A stretch of 64,000 nt of DNA, taken from contig DASXDT010000005.1 in NCBI GenBank assembly GCA_036490475.1, forward strand, positions 372,001 through 436,000, written 5' to 3'. Of the stretch, positions 55,322 through 63,314 are shown in pieces; position 1 is the stretch's first letter, and each line of letters begins with the position of its first letter. Below the pieces are notes generated by a model. The model saw nothing but the letters and a program-made list of their open reading frames with translations, searched no databases and was not told the origin of the DNA. Both the position numbers and the translations under genes were made by a program. This DNA comes from Candidatus Tumulicola sp. GTDB taxonomy: Bacteria; Vulcanimicrobiota; Vulcanimicrobiia; Vulcanimicrobiales; Vulcanimicrobiaceae.

Positions 55322-56032
55322 ATGTCGACCTCATGTCGCAACCTTCGCCGCGAACAATTTTTAGGGCTCACCGGAGCCGGTTTAGGATTGGCCGCAATCA
55401 GCGTGGCTAGCCCGGCGAAAGGCGCGGGCGGGCCGCCGCCGTCGGCTGCCGATACACCGCAAGAAGCGCTAGCACTACTGCGCGCCGGCAACAAACGGTT
55501 TTACGAGGGAACGGGCCACACGGAATCGCTCACCGCGCGGCGCGTCGAGTTAACCGAAGGGCAAGCCCCGTTCGCTGCAATTCTCGGCTGCTCCGATTCG
55601 CGCGTGCCGGGCGACACGGTTTTCGACGTCGTCCCTGGCCATATTTTTAGCGTCCGGATCGCCGGCAACTATCTTACGGAAGGGGGGCTCGGTTCGCTCG
55701 AGTATGGCGTGGCGGTGTTGAAAACGCCCCTAATTCTCGTGCTTGGGCACTCGGCATGCGGCGCGGTCGACGCAACGATCAAGTACGTCCGTGACGGAGC
55801 TGCCGTGCCGGGTCAAATCATGAGTATCGTGCGTGCGATAGAACCCGCGGCCAAAGAATCGCGCCAAGAACCGGGGGATTGGCTGCATAATGCGACCGCG
55901 CGCAACGTGCGCGATAACATGGCGGCGATCAAGCAGCGTTCGTCGATAATTGCAGACGCCGTCCAAGCAAAGCAGGTCGCTATTGCGGGCGGCGTCTACG
56001 ACTTGCATTCGGGAAAGGTGACGTTCTTCTAA
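55322..56032 (+). CDS. Tat-exported beta-carbonic anhydrase
   Basis: A protein of about 236 residues. The N-terminus is a twin-arginine signal (LRREQFLGL...GLGLAAISVASPAKG). The zinc ligands of beta-carbonic anhydrases follow: GCSDSRVPG (Cys, and the Asp-Arg dyad) and GHSACGAV (His, Cys). It interconverts CO2 and bicarbonate in the periplasm. ATG 55322 has AAAGGA eight bases upstream. It lies on the opposite strand between rplA and rplJ, splitting a gene order that is usually contiguous. Confidence 0.93.
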   Translation: MSTSCRNLRREQFLGLTGAGLGLAAISVASPAKGAGGPPPSAADTPQEALALLRAGNKRFYEGTGHTESLTARRVELTEGQAPFAAILGCSDSRVPGDTVFDVVPGHIFSVRIAGNYLTEGGLGSLEYGVAVLKTPLILVLGHSACGAVDATIKYVRDGAAVPGQIMSIVRAIEPAAKESRQEPGDWLHNATARNVRDNMAAIKQRSSIIADAVQAKQVAIAGGVYDLHSGKVTFF

Positions 56033-56047
56033 AACGTCACCTCCAAA

Positions 56048-56749
56048 TTAAGCGGTCGCTTTGATGCGGTTGGGATCGACGCGAACGCCCGGTCCCATCG
56101 TGCTGGTCAGCGTCACGCTGCGCAAATAGGTTCCTTTGGCAGCCGCCGGCTTGGCGCGCACGATCGCATCGAGCAGCGTCGATACGTTTTCGAGCAAGTT
56201 CGCTTCGTCGAAGTTGGCCTTGCCGACGATCGTGTGAATGATGCCGCTCTTATCCAACCGGAACTCGACCTTACCAGCCTTGATGTCGCGGATGGCGGCG
56301 CCGATGTTGGCGGTCACCGTACCGGCTTTTGGGTTCGGCATTTTCTGCGCGAGAATACGGCCGAGCTCGCGCCCTACTTGCGCCATCATATCCGGCGTCG
56401 CAACGGCGATATCGAACTCGGTAAAGCCGCCCTTAACGCGATCGATTAAATCCTGATCGCCGACGATGTCCGCGCCGGCCTCTTGCGCCGCCTTGGCGCT
56501 ATCGCCTTTGGCAAACGCGATCACGTTGACAACCTTGCCCGTCCCGTGCGGCAGCAAGACCGTGCCGCGCACGTTCTGATCGCTCTTCTTCGGGTCGACG
56601 CCTAAGCGAATGTGCGCCTCGACGGTTTCGTTGAACTTGGCGTTGGCGTTCTTCTTCACCAGTGCGACGGCGTCGGATGCGGTGAACGCTTCCTTTTGGT
56701 CGAACTCGGTCGTCAGCTTCTTGAAGCGTTTTCCGTGATGTTGCGGCAT
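56048..56749 (-). CDS. rplA: Ribosomal protein L1
   Basis: A 233-residue L1 with the FNETVEAHIRLGVDPKKSDQNVRGTVLLPHGTG and TVTLTSTMGPGVRVD blocks. Its ATG directly follows rplK, sharing one base with the rplK stop. Confidence 0.98.
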   Translation of the reverse strand: MPQHHGKRFKKLTTEFDQKEAFTASDAVALVKKNANAKFNETVEAHIRLGVDPKKSDQNVRGTVLLPHGTGKVVNVIAFAKGDSAKAAQEAGADIVGDQDLIDRVKGGFTEFDIAVATPDMMAQVGRELGRILAQKMPNPKAGTVTANIGAAIRDIKAGKVEFRLDKSGIIHTIVGKANFDEANLLENVSTLLDAIVRAKPAAAKGTYLRSVTLTSTMGPGVRVDPNRIKATA

Positions 56750-57174
56750 TAGGCTTCGACCTCCACGCCCATCGAACGGGCCGTTCCGGCGATGATGTTC
56801 TTGGCGGCGTCGATATCGTTGGCGTTGATGTCGGGCATCTTTACGTTTGCGATGTCTTCGAGTTGCTTTTGCGTCAGCTTACCGACCTTGTTGCGGTTCG
56901 GCTCTTTGCTGCCCGATTCGATCTTCAGCGCCTGCTTGATCAAGAACGACGCCGGCGGCGTCTTGGTAACGAACGTAAACGTCCGGTCTTCGAACACCGT
57001 GATCTCGACGGGAATGATCATGCCTGCCTGCGATGCGGTACGTTCGTTGTACTGCTTGCAGAAGTCCATGATGTTGAGCGAGTACGGTCCCAGGGCGGGA
57101 CCGATCGGGGGAGCCGGCGTCGCTTTGCCGGCGGGAATCTGCAGGCCGATTTTGCCTACGACTCGTTTTGCCAC
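56749..57174 (-). CDS. rplK: Ribosomal protein L11
   Basis: A 141-residue L11 with the N-terminal [20 protein letters not shown] and the C-terminal RNA-binding [25 protein letters not shown] (split here for brevity). Normal length. Confidence 0.98.
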   Translation of the reverse strand: MAKRVVGKIGLQIPAGKATPAPPIGPALGPYSLNIMDFCKQYNERTASQAGMIIPVEITVFEDRTFTFVTKTPPASFLIKQALKIESGSKEPNRNKVGKLTQKQLEDIANVKMPDINANDIDAAKNIIAGTARSMGVEVEA

Positions 57175-57277
57175 GTACGTTTCTCCTTAACGATGCGCCC
57201 TTCAGCGCTTCTGCCCCTCAAAACGTCCGCGAGCCGGGGTCGTTCCCGCGAACACATCTGTAGCGGCCCGTGCGGCG

Positions 57278-58060
57278 CTAGACTTTCTCGACTTGGAAGA
57301 ACTCCAGCTCGACCGGTGTTTCGCGGCCGAAGATCGAGATGAGCGCGCGCAGGCGTTCTTTCTCGGGCGTGATCTCGTCGACGACGCCGGTGAAGTCGAA
57401 GAACGGTCCCGATGTGACCTTGACGCGATCGCCTTTCTTGAAGTCGATCTTGAGTTTGGGCGCCTCGATACCCATCTGCTTGAGAATCGTCTTGACTTCT
57501 TTATCCGGCAGCGGCACGGGCTTTTCGCCCGGTCCGGGGCTGCCGACGAAGCCGGTAACGCCTTGCGTGTTGCGCACCACGTACCACGACTGGTCGTCCA
57601 TCGTCATTTCGACGAGGACGTAACCCGGAAAGACTTTCTTCGGGGTGATCTTGCGCTTGCCGTCTTTAAACTCGACTTCGTCTTCCATCGGGACGAGCAC
57701 GCGAAAGATCTTGTCTTGCATGTTCATCGAGTGAATGCGGCGCTCGAGATTGGCTTTGACCTTGTTCTCGTACCCCGAGTACGTGTGCACGACGAACCAG
57801 TTGCGGTCGTCCTTGGCACGCGGCGAAATCGAGACGGGTTCGGCGGCCTCAGGATCGTCGACGGTGGCGTTAGCGCCGGCGTCGTCAGCGGCGTCGGCAG
57901 CAACATCGCCCGTGGCCTCGACGGTCTCCGCGGTTGTAGTCACCTCGGCGACGGTATCGTCAGACGCTCCGGCGAGGTCGCCCATCTGTGCGTCGTCTAC
58001 GGGCTGTTCCGAGCGAACGTCCGTCGGTTCTGCGAACGGATCGTGTCCGATTTCAAACAT
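57278..58060 (-). CDS. nusG: Transcription factor NusG with acidic N-terminal extension
   Basis: A 260-residue NusG. The NGN domain begins near residue 85 (WFVVHTYSGYENKVKANLERR), with FPGYVLVEM and GVTGFVGSPG, and the KOW motif follows (FKKGDRVKVTSGPFFDFTG). The first 80 residues are acidic, alanine- and threonine-rich, and not part of the standard protein. Role: elongation, Rho and ribosome coupling. Confidence 0.95.
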   Translation of the reverse strand: MFEIGHDPFAEPTDVRSEQPVDDAQMGDLAGASDDTVAEVTTTAETVEATGDVAADAADDAGANATVDDPEAAEPVSISPRAKDDRNWFVVHTYSGYENKVKANLERRIHSMNMQDKIFRVLVPMEDEVEFKDGKRKITPKKVFPGYVLVEMTMDDQSWYVVRNTQGVTGFVGSPGPGEKPVPLPDKEVKTILKQMGIEAPKLKIDFKKGDRVKVTSGPFFDFTGVVDEITPEKERLRALISIFGRETPVELEFFQVEKV

Positions 58061-58075
58061 CGTTGTTGTGGCTTA

Positions 58076-58294
58076 CTATCCGATCGTGGGGTGAATCCAG
58101 GTAAATAGGGCGCCGAAGAGTTGGTCCAAGGCGAACGTGAACAAGCCGACGCCGACGACCAGCGCGATCGTCAGCACGGTAGCAGAGATCCACTCTTCGC
58201 GAGTCGGCCACGTGACGCGGCGCATCTCGGTGATGACGCCACGTACGAAGTCTTGACCCGCGATGCGTGAGGCTGCTTTTCTTTGATCGTTCAC
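58076..58294 (-). CDS. secE: Preprotein translocase SecE
   Basis: A 72-residue single-helix SecE: the amphipathic GVITEMRRVTWPTREEW motif, then one membrane helix (VLTIALVVGVGLFTFALDQLF). It has the usual position between tRNA-Trp and nusG. Confidence 0.95.
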   Translation of the reverse strand: MNDQRKAASRIAGQDFVRGVITEMRRVTWPTREEWISATVLTIALVVGVGLFTFALDQLFGALFTWIHPTIG

Positions 58295-58316
58295 CAGAGC
58301 ATGTCTCCTGAAAAAC

Positions 58317-58392
58317 TGGCAGGGCGGACAGGACTCGAACCTGCAACCGGCGATTTTGGAGACCGCTGCGCTACCAATTGCGCCACCGCCCT
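58317..58392 (-). tRNA. tRNA-Trp(CCA)
   Basis: A complete cloverleaf on the minus strand: acceptor AGGGCGG/CCGCCCT, anticodon loop CTCCAAA, T-loop TTCGAGT, discriminator G and an encoded CCA end. Confidence 0.96.
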
Positions 58393-58406
58393 ACGTGCGC
58401 CGTAGA

Positions 58407-58571
58407 CTACTTCGTCTCGCGGTGCGCGCGGTGGCACCGGCACCAGCGGCAATACTTGTTGCGCTCGAGCCGGTCGGTCGTCTTGGACTTGTTTTTCTGC
58501 GTGTTGTAATTTCGGCGCTTGCACTCGGTGCATGCCATTACGATCATTACGCGTGTTTCTTTTTTCGCCAT
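58407..58571 (-). CDS. rpmG: Ribosomal protein L33
   Basis: A 54-residue L33, short enough to be missed easily. [17 protein letters not shown] and YCRWC show the zinc-binding type (two CxxC pairs). It begins at ATG 58571 and ends at TAG 58407, just before the tRNA-Trp gene. Confidence 0.95.
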   Translation of the reverse strand: MAKKETRVMIVMACTECKRRNYNTQKNKSKTTDRLERNKYCRWCRCHRAHRETK

Positions 58572-58652
58572 CCGTCCATCTCAAAACAGAACAAAACGGA
58601 CCGCGGGGTCCGTTCGACCACCCATGCTAACACATGCCGCGCGGCGCCGCAA

Positions 58653-58731
58653 TGGTGCGCCCGGCCAGAATCGAACTGGCAACCTTGGGCTTAGGAGTCC
58701 CCTGCTCTATCCAGTTTTGAGCTACGGGCGC
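58653..58731 (-). tRNA. tRNA-Arg(CCT)
   Basis: A cloverleaf with acceptor GCGCCCG/CGGGCGC, D stem GCTC/GAGC, T arm GCCAG-TTCGATT-CTGGC and encoded CCA; the anticodon loop is CTCCTAA. The anticodon stem GGGGA/GCCCA pairs only in its three central G-C pairs, with mismatches at both ends. The stop codon of the next gene lies inside its 5' part. Confidence 0.88.
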
Positions 58732-59642
58732 ACGAGGGCGGCTGACTTCTCAGAGACCCTACGGCGCGCCTGGTAGCGAGCCACGATCAGCCGGTCGAAC
58801 GCCTCGAGCGACTCGACCGGGGTCACGCGCGGATTTTGCAGTTCGGTGGCCACACGCGTCCCGAGAGGTCCGCCCATCCACACCTCGACGGCGTCCGGCA
58901 ACCCCGCCGCAAGCTCCTCGCAATAGGCTCGAGCCAGGGCCGGCCGCGGCAGCGCCCCCGATATGCCTGCCACGACCGCGCGTGCCCGCGTGGCGGTCGC
59001 GGCCGCAACCGCCTCGGAGGCCGGAACGCGGGTCCCGAGATCGATCGTCCGGATACCTCGCGCGCCGGCCAGCATTGCGGCCAACGCGGTGCCGAAGCCG
59101 TGCGGTTCGAATGGCGGGGTCACGAACAGAATCGGCCGGGCGGTTCCGCTCGTGCCGGAAGAGCCGATCGCGCTCCGGACGAGATCGGACAGCAAATGTT
59201 CTTGCCACACCTCGGCCCGTCCGCACGCCCACTCTTCCCCGATGCGCCGAAGCGCTGGGGCAAAAATCTCAAGAACGAGCTCGCGGGCCGGCACGAGACT
59301 CGCTGCCGCCCTCAAAATTTGCACCGCTCGGGCAGCGTCGCCCGCGCGCGCCGCATCGACCAACCGCTCGACGGTACGCCCGGCGCCTTCCTGACGCTCG
59401 TTCGGGCCGCCGATGAGGGCGCGGATTTCGTCGTCCTGTAGCCGGGCGAGGGTTCGGATCGGATGGCCGAGCCGCGTCGCGGCACCGGCCAGCGCAAGCC
59501 GTGCAACGTCTTGCTCGGAGTAGGTTCGAGCACCGGTTGCGTCGCGAGCGGGAGCGACCATCTGGTATCGGCGCTCCCACACCCGGATCACGTCGGGCGA
59601 GAGATGCGTCAGGCGGCTGACAGCTGCGATCGAGTAGTTCAC
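58722..59642 (-). CDS. CarH/LitR-like B12-dependent photoreceptor regulator
   Basis: A 306-residue MerR-type repressor fused to a cobalamin domain. The N-terminal winged helix is AAVSRLTHLSPDVIRVWERRY. The middle helical bundle carries the W-x9-EH motif of CarH (W-ACGRAEVWQ-EH). The B12 domain has EPHGFG (ExHxxG, lower-ligand histidine). In CarH, adenosylcobalamin keeps the repressor tetrameric in the dark, and light breaks it up to switch on carotenoid genes. Its stop codon lies within the tRNA-Arg gene; its start overlaps the glycosyltransferase stop by four bases, so regulator and pathway share an operon. Confidence 0.9.
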   Translation of the reverse strand: MNYSIAAVSRLTHLSPDVIRVWERRYQMVAPARDATGARTYSEQDVARLALAGAATRLGHPIRTLARLQDDEIRALIGGPNERQEGAGRTVERLVDAARAGDAARAVQILRAAASLVPARELVLEIFAPALRRIGEEWACGRAEVWQEHLLSDLVRSAIGSSGTSGTARPILFVTPPFEPHGFGTALAAMLAGARGIRTIDLGTRVPASEAVAAATATRARAVVAGISGALPRPALARAYCEELAAGLPDAVEVWMGGPLGTRVATELQNPRVTPVESLEAFDRLIVARYQARRRVSEKSAALVRP

Positions 59643-60715
59643 GTGACCGGCCGACCCCGCCAGCGCAAGGCACCGCGCCGGCCGAGCACCAGCGCTCGAA
59701 TCGCCCCGATGGTGGCCACCGCATGCGATACCGGCGCGAGCGCGACCGACAGCGGCGACTCACGCATGCGCGCGGTCTGCAGCGCGCGGGCGGCGACGAT
59801 TGCGGTCAATGCGACGGCCGCCGGAAGCCGGGCGCGGCGGGCGAAAAGCGGCGCAATCGTAAGCAGAGCGTGCCATGCTGCGTAGGTCGCGCAAACGCCG
59901 GCACCGGAACCGAAGAGTGAGCGCCCGAGGCCGTCCCAGCCGGCGCGCATCGACTCGTACCCGTCGACCGCAAGAACGTGGGCGCCCGAAGCCAGGGCAA
60001 CGCGATAGCCGCGCATCCCTAACCGCCGCGCCAGCGCGACGTCCTCGACGATCGTGCCGATCCCGGCGTGTCCGCCGCACTCAACGTACGCACGCCGGTC
60101 GACCAGCAGCGCTTGTCCTGTGGCTGCGGTGCAGCGCGGATCGCGCCAACGCCACATCGGAAGCGCCTGTAACAGCAACTCCGGCACTAACGGCGCGAGG
60201 AGCGAATCGGCGACGGTGCGCGCTCGCACTCGTGGCCACGCTGAAACCGCATCCGCATCACATTCGCGGGCGCGTACCAGCAGCGCTCCTGCCGCGCCCG
60301 CTTCGAACGTTACGTCGGCGTCCGTGAACAATAAGAACGGAATATCGCAGCGGTTCGCGCGCTGCGCGGCAGCAGAGAGCGCCGCGCTCTTCGATCCGTC
60401 CGCCCCCGGCGCCAGACGCGCGAGCCACACGCGCGGATTCGCGTCCGCGAGACGTTCTAAAACGATCTGCGTTGCGTCTCGCGACCGGTCGTCGCAGACC
60501 GCGACGGCTTCGATTTCGGGCTGCGCCAACAATCCATCGATGCACGCTGTAACGGTTTGCTCCTCATCGCGAACGGCGAGGCACGCCACGATCGAACGGT
60601 CGCGACCGCGCGCCGCACGCAAGAGTGGGAAAAAGCGCAGGTTCACGCATTCCACTGCCAAACCGGCGATCGCGACGATCGCGCCCACCCACGCCGTTAT
60701 CGTAACCACCTTCAT
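59639..60715 (-). CDS. CrtQ-like membrane glycosyltransferase (GT2)
   Basis: A 358-residue GT2 enzyme with an N-terminal membrane anchor, the nucleotide-sugar motifs SIVACLAVRDEE and LFTDADVTF (DxD), the IVEDVALARRLGMRGY block (ED), and two C-terminal helices. CrtQ in staphyloxanthin synthesis glycosylates a carotenoid acid; hopanoid HpnI is a possible alternative. The acyltransferase and desaturase neighbours favour the carotenoid role. Confidence 0.8.
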   Translation of the reverse strand: MKVVTITAWVGAIVAIAGLAVECVNLRFFPLLRAARGRDRSIVACLAVRDEEQTVTACIDGLLAQPEIEAVAVCDDRSRDATQIVLERLADANPRVWLARLAPGADGSKSAALSAAAQRANRCDIPFLLFTDADVTFEAGAAGALLVRARECDADAVSAWPRVRARTVADSLLAPLVPELLLQALPMWRWRDPRCTAATGQALLVDRRAYVECGGHAGIGTIVEDVALARRLGMRGYRVALASGAHVLAVDGYESMRAGWDGLGRSLFGSGAGVCATYAAWHALLTIAPLFARRARLPAAVALTAIVAARALQTARMRESPLSVALAPVSHAVATIGAIRALVLGRRGALRWRGRPVT

Positions 60716-61422
60716 CGGACGAAGCGGTTACCGGCGATTGCCGCCAAGCGCGCGCTAACGACGTCGGGACCACCCGATGCCGGATACAGCGACCGGCGGC
60801 CGTGCAACGCGCGTCCGGCAGCGAGGTCGGCATCGATCCGCTGCAAGGATGCACGGACAGTCGCTAGTACCGTCGATCCGGCATTCCTGTCGCACGCGTC
60901 GATCGGCGGCGCGAATTCGACGAACGCATCGGGACGTTGCGCTTCGACGAATGCTAAACGCACCGCGCACGCTACGACCGGCTTGCCGGCCGCACGCGCG
61001 GCGTGCAGATAACCTGGATGGAATCGCCTTGGGTCGCCGTTTTCCAAGCACCCTTGCGGATAAATCCAGACGCCACCGCCGCCCGACGCACTGCGAGCCG
61101 CAACATCGATCGAGCGAACGCAGTCGCGCGGAGAGTCGGCATCGATCGAAAACGCTCCGCCGTATCGAAAGAACCAATATCTGCGCAACTGTTCTTCGGT
61201 CATCATCACGAAGAACGGAACGGCGGGTGCGATCGCGCGTTGCACTGCGTACGGAAGAAAGCCGTCCCACCACGACGCGTGATTGGCGACTGCGACGAAT
61301 CCCCCGTCGGGAACGGCGACGTCCTCGCGTACCCAGACGCCGCGGAACGAACGACGCAATAACCATTGCAAATAGCGACCGAATGTGATATCGAATCCGC
61401 GCAACGGGCGCGCCTCGATCAT
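60712..61422 (-). CDS. 1-acylglycerol-phosphate acyltransferase-like (PlsC domain)
   Basis: A 236-residue acyltransferase with the catalytic NHASWWDG (HxxxxD) and the substrate motif VWIYPQGCLENGD. There is no long membrane segment. It overlaps both neighbours by four bases. In this setting it may acylate the sugar of a glycosylated carotenoid, as CrtO does in staphylococci. Confidence 0.82.
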   Translation of the reverse strand: MIEARPLRGFDITFGRYLQWLLRRSFRGVWVREDVAVPDGGFVAVANHASWWDGFLPYAVQRAIAPAVPFFVMMTEEQLRRYWFFRYGGAFSIDADSPRDCVRSIDVAARSASGGGGVWIYPQGCLENGDPRRFHPGYLHAARAAGKPVVACAVRLAFVEAQRPDAFVEFAPPIDACDRNAGSTVLATVRASLQRIDADLAAGRALHGRRSLYPASGGPDVVSARLAAIAGNRFVR

Positions 61423-62849
61423 GCGGCGTCGCCCATCAGCCGGCGAGCGGCCATTCGGCCCGAAAGCAAGACCATCGGCACGCCGGATCCCGGATGCGTT
61501 CCGCTGCCGGCAAACACGACGTTATCGAACCGCGGATGCCGAATCGACGGGCGAAACGCCCCCATTTGGTCGAGCGTGTGATCCGGGCCGAACGCGGCTC
61601 CGTGCGCCAGTCGCAACTCGCCGGCAAACTCACGCGGGCCGCGGGTTCGAACGAACTCGATATCGTCCCTAAGCGCACCCACTTGCCGTTCGATCGCCGG
61701 CAGTACCGCGTCAAAGAGCGCGGCTTCATCGAACTCCGGAAGCGCCAGCGCGTTGGGAACCGGCGCGAGCAACGTTAGCGCACTGCAACCCGGGGGTGCC
61801 ACGCCGGTATCGTCGACCGCCGGATTACACGCATAGACGAGCGGCTCTTTGGGTATTTCGCCGGCATCCAGCTCCGCATACGAACGCCATGGATCGGACG
61901 GTAGAAACACGCTGTGATGAGGTAACGCGACCGCACGGCGCACGGCCACGTACCACAACATCGCGGAATGACCGTACTTCACCCGTTTCGTCCGCGACGT
62001 GCCGAACAACGATGTTATCGCCGTTTCACGATCGGCCGTCACCACGACGCCGTCGGCCTCGACCGTGCGGTTCTTTAAGACGACGGCCTGCGCGCTACGC
62101 CCGGCCGTGCGCACTTCGCTGACCACGGAGTCGAACTCGAAACTCACGCCTGCGGCGGTGCACGCTTCAACCAAGGCGTCGACCACGGCTGCCGTGCCGC
62201 CTTCGCAATACCAAACACCGCCGACGGCTTCTTCGACTGCAAGCATCGCGTAAAGTGCCGGTGCCCGACGTGGCGACGTACCGAGATAGAGCGGTTGGAA
62301 AGTCAACGCATCCACGACGTGCGACGACCTAAAATATCGCTGCGCGAACGAACGAAGCCCTCCGACCGCCCACGGCGAAAATCGCCCCGGTGCGAGGAGC
62401 GTGCGGACGAACGAACCGGTCGTGTGATCGACGTCGAGAATATTGGCACGCGAACGAACGTACAAATCGTGCACCCGCGCGAGGTAACGAAGCGCCGGCG
62501 CGTTGTGCAACGGACCTTCGAAGCGTGCGATCTGCGCTAAGAGTTCCGCCAGATCCGACGACAGATCGAACCGCTCGCCATCCGGCCAAAACACGCGATA
62601 ACCGGGTTCTAAACGGCGCATACCAAGCCGTTTGAAACCGGCTTCTCCCAAGGTCGCGCGCAGCACGTCGGTCATAACCAGGAGCGTGGGACCGGCGTCG
62701 AACCGATACGCCCCATACTGCAAACGTTGCGCGCGGCCGCCGGCCGTCGACAGCGCCTCGAGGACGGTTACCTTGGCTCCGCGCCGCGTGAGTTCGAGCG
62801 CGGCAGACAAACCGGCCAGACCGGCACCGACGACCGCCACGGATTTCAC
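61419..62849 (-). CDS. crtI: Phytoene desaturase family (CrtI)
   Basis: A flavoprotein of about 476 residues with N-terminal VAVVGAGLAGLSAALEL, the desaturase block GGRAQRLQYGAYRFDAGPTLL and the C-terminal FAGSGTHPGSGVPMVLLSG. It desaturates phytoene or a C30 analogue. The start is GTG 62849, because the frame upstream has no family sequence; only 24 bases separate it from the divergent gene start. Confidence 0.92.
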   Translation of the reverse strand: MKSVAVVGAGLAGLSAALELTRRGAKVTVLEALSTAGGRAQRLQYGAYRFDAGPTLLVMTDVLRATLGEAGFKRLGMRRLEPGYRVFWPDGERFDLSSDLAELLAQIARFEGPLHNAPALRYLARVHDLYVRSRANILDVDHTTGSFVRTLLAPGRFSPWAVGGLRSFAQRYFRSSHVVDALTFQPLYLGTSPRRAPALYAMLAVEEAVGGVWYCEGGTAAVVDALVEACTAAGVSFEFDSVVSEVRTAGRSAQAVVLKNRTVEADGVVVTADRETAITSLFGTSRTKRVKYGHSAMLWYVAVRRAVALPHHSVFLPSDPWRSYAELDAGEIPKEPLVYACNPAVDDTGVAPPGCSALTLLAPVPNALALPEFDEAALFDAVLPAIERQVGALRDDIEFVRTRGPREFAGELRLAHGAAFGPDHTLDQMGAFRPSIRHPRFDNVVFAGSGTHPGSGVPMVLLSGRMAARRLMGDAA

Positions 62850-62873
62850 GCCCGCGCACCGAAGGCGCGCTCG

Positions 62874-63314
62874 ATGGCGTGGCTGATTACGCTGCACGTC
62901 GCATCGGCGGTGCTGTGGCTCGGAAACTTCGCGATTACCGGCGTCTGGGCGTTGCGCGCGTTTACGAGCCGCGATCGCAACCTCGCCGCATTTGCAGCGC
63001 GCGAAATTGTATTTACCGACGCGGTCTTCACGCTCGTCTTCGGTAGTGCGGTCGTCGTAACAGGATTGTTGCTCGCGCAGGCATTGCACCTCGACGTCGC
63101 GGCCACGCGTTGGCTGCGGGAGGCGCTGATCGCGGTGGCCGTTTCGGGCATCGTCTGGATCGCGGTGCTGGTTCCGATCGAAATCCGTCTCCTAATTTCG
63201 ACGCGCCGCGGTAATCCGGCGCGCAATCTGTTCGTCGCGTGGAACGTCGTCGGCTGGACGGTAACGGCCGTGCTATTTGCGGTCATTTACTTGATGATCG
63301 CCAAGCCGGTATAG
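62874..63314 (+). CDS. DUF2269-like four-helix membrane protein
   Basis: A protein of about 146 residues with four helices and a conserved early histidine and glycine (LHVASAVLWLGNFAITG), resembling predicted integral membrane proteins of the DUF2269/CopD-like type. It sits between crtI and crtB on the opposite strand. Function unknown. Confidence 0.75.
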   Translation: MAWLITLHVASAVLWLGNFAITGVWALRAFTSRDRNLAAFAAREIVFTDAVFTLVFGSAVVVTGLLLAQALHLDVAATRWLREALIAVAVSGIVWIAVLVPIEIRLLISTRRGNPARNLFVAWNVVGWTVTAVLFAVIYLMIAKPV

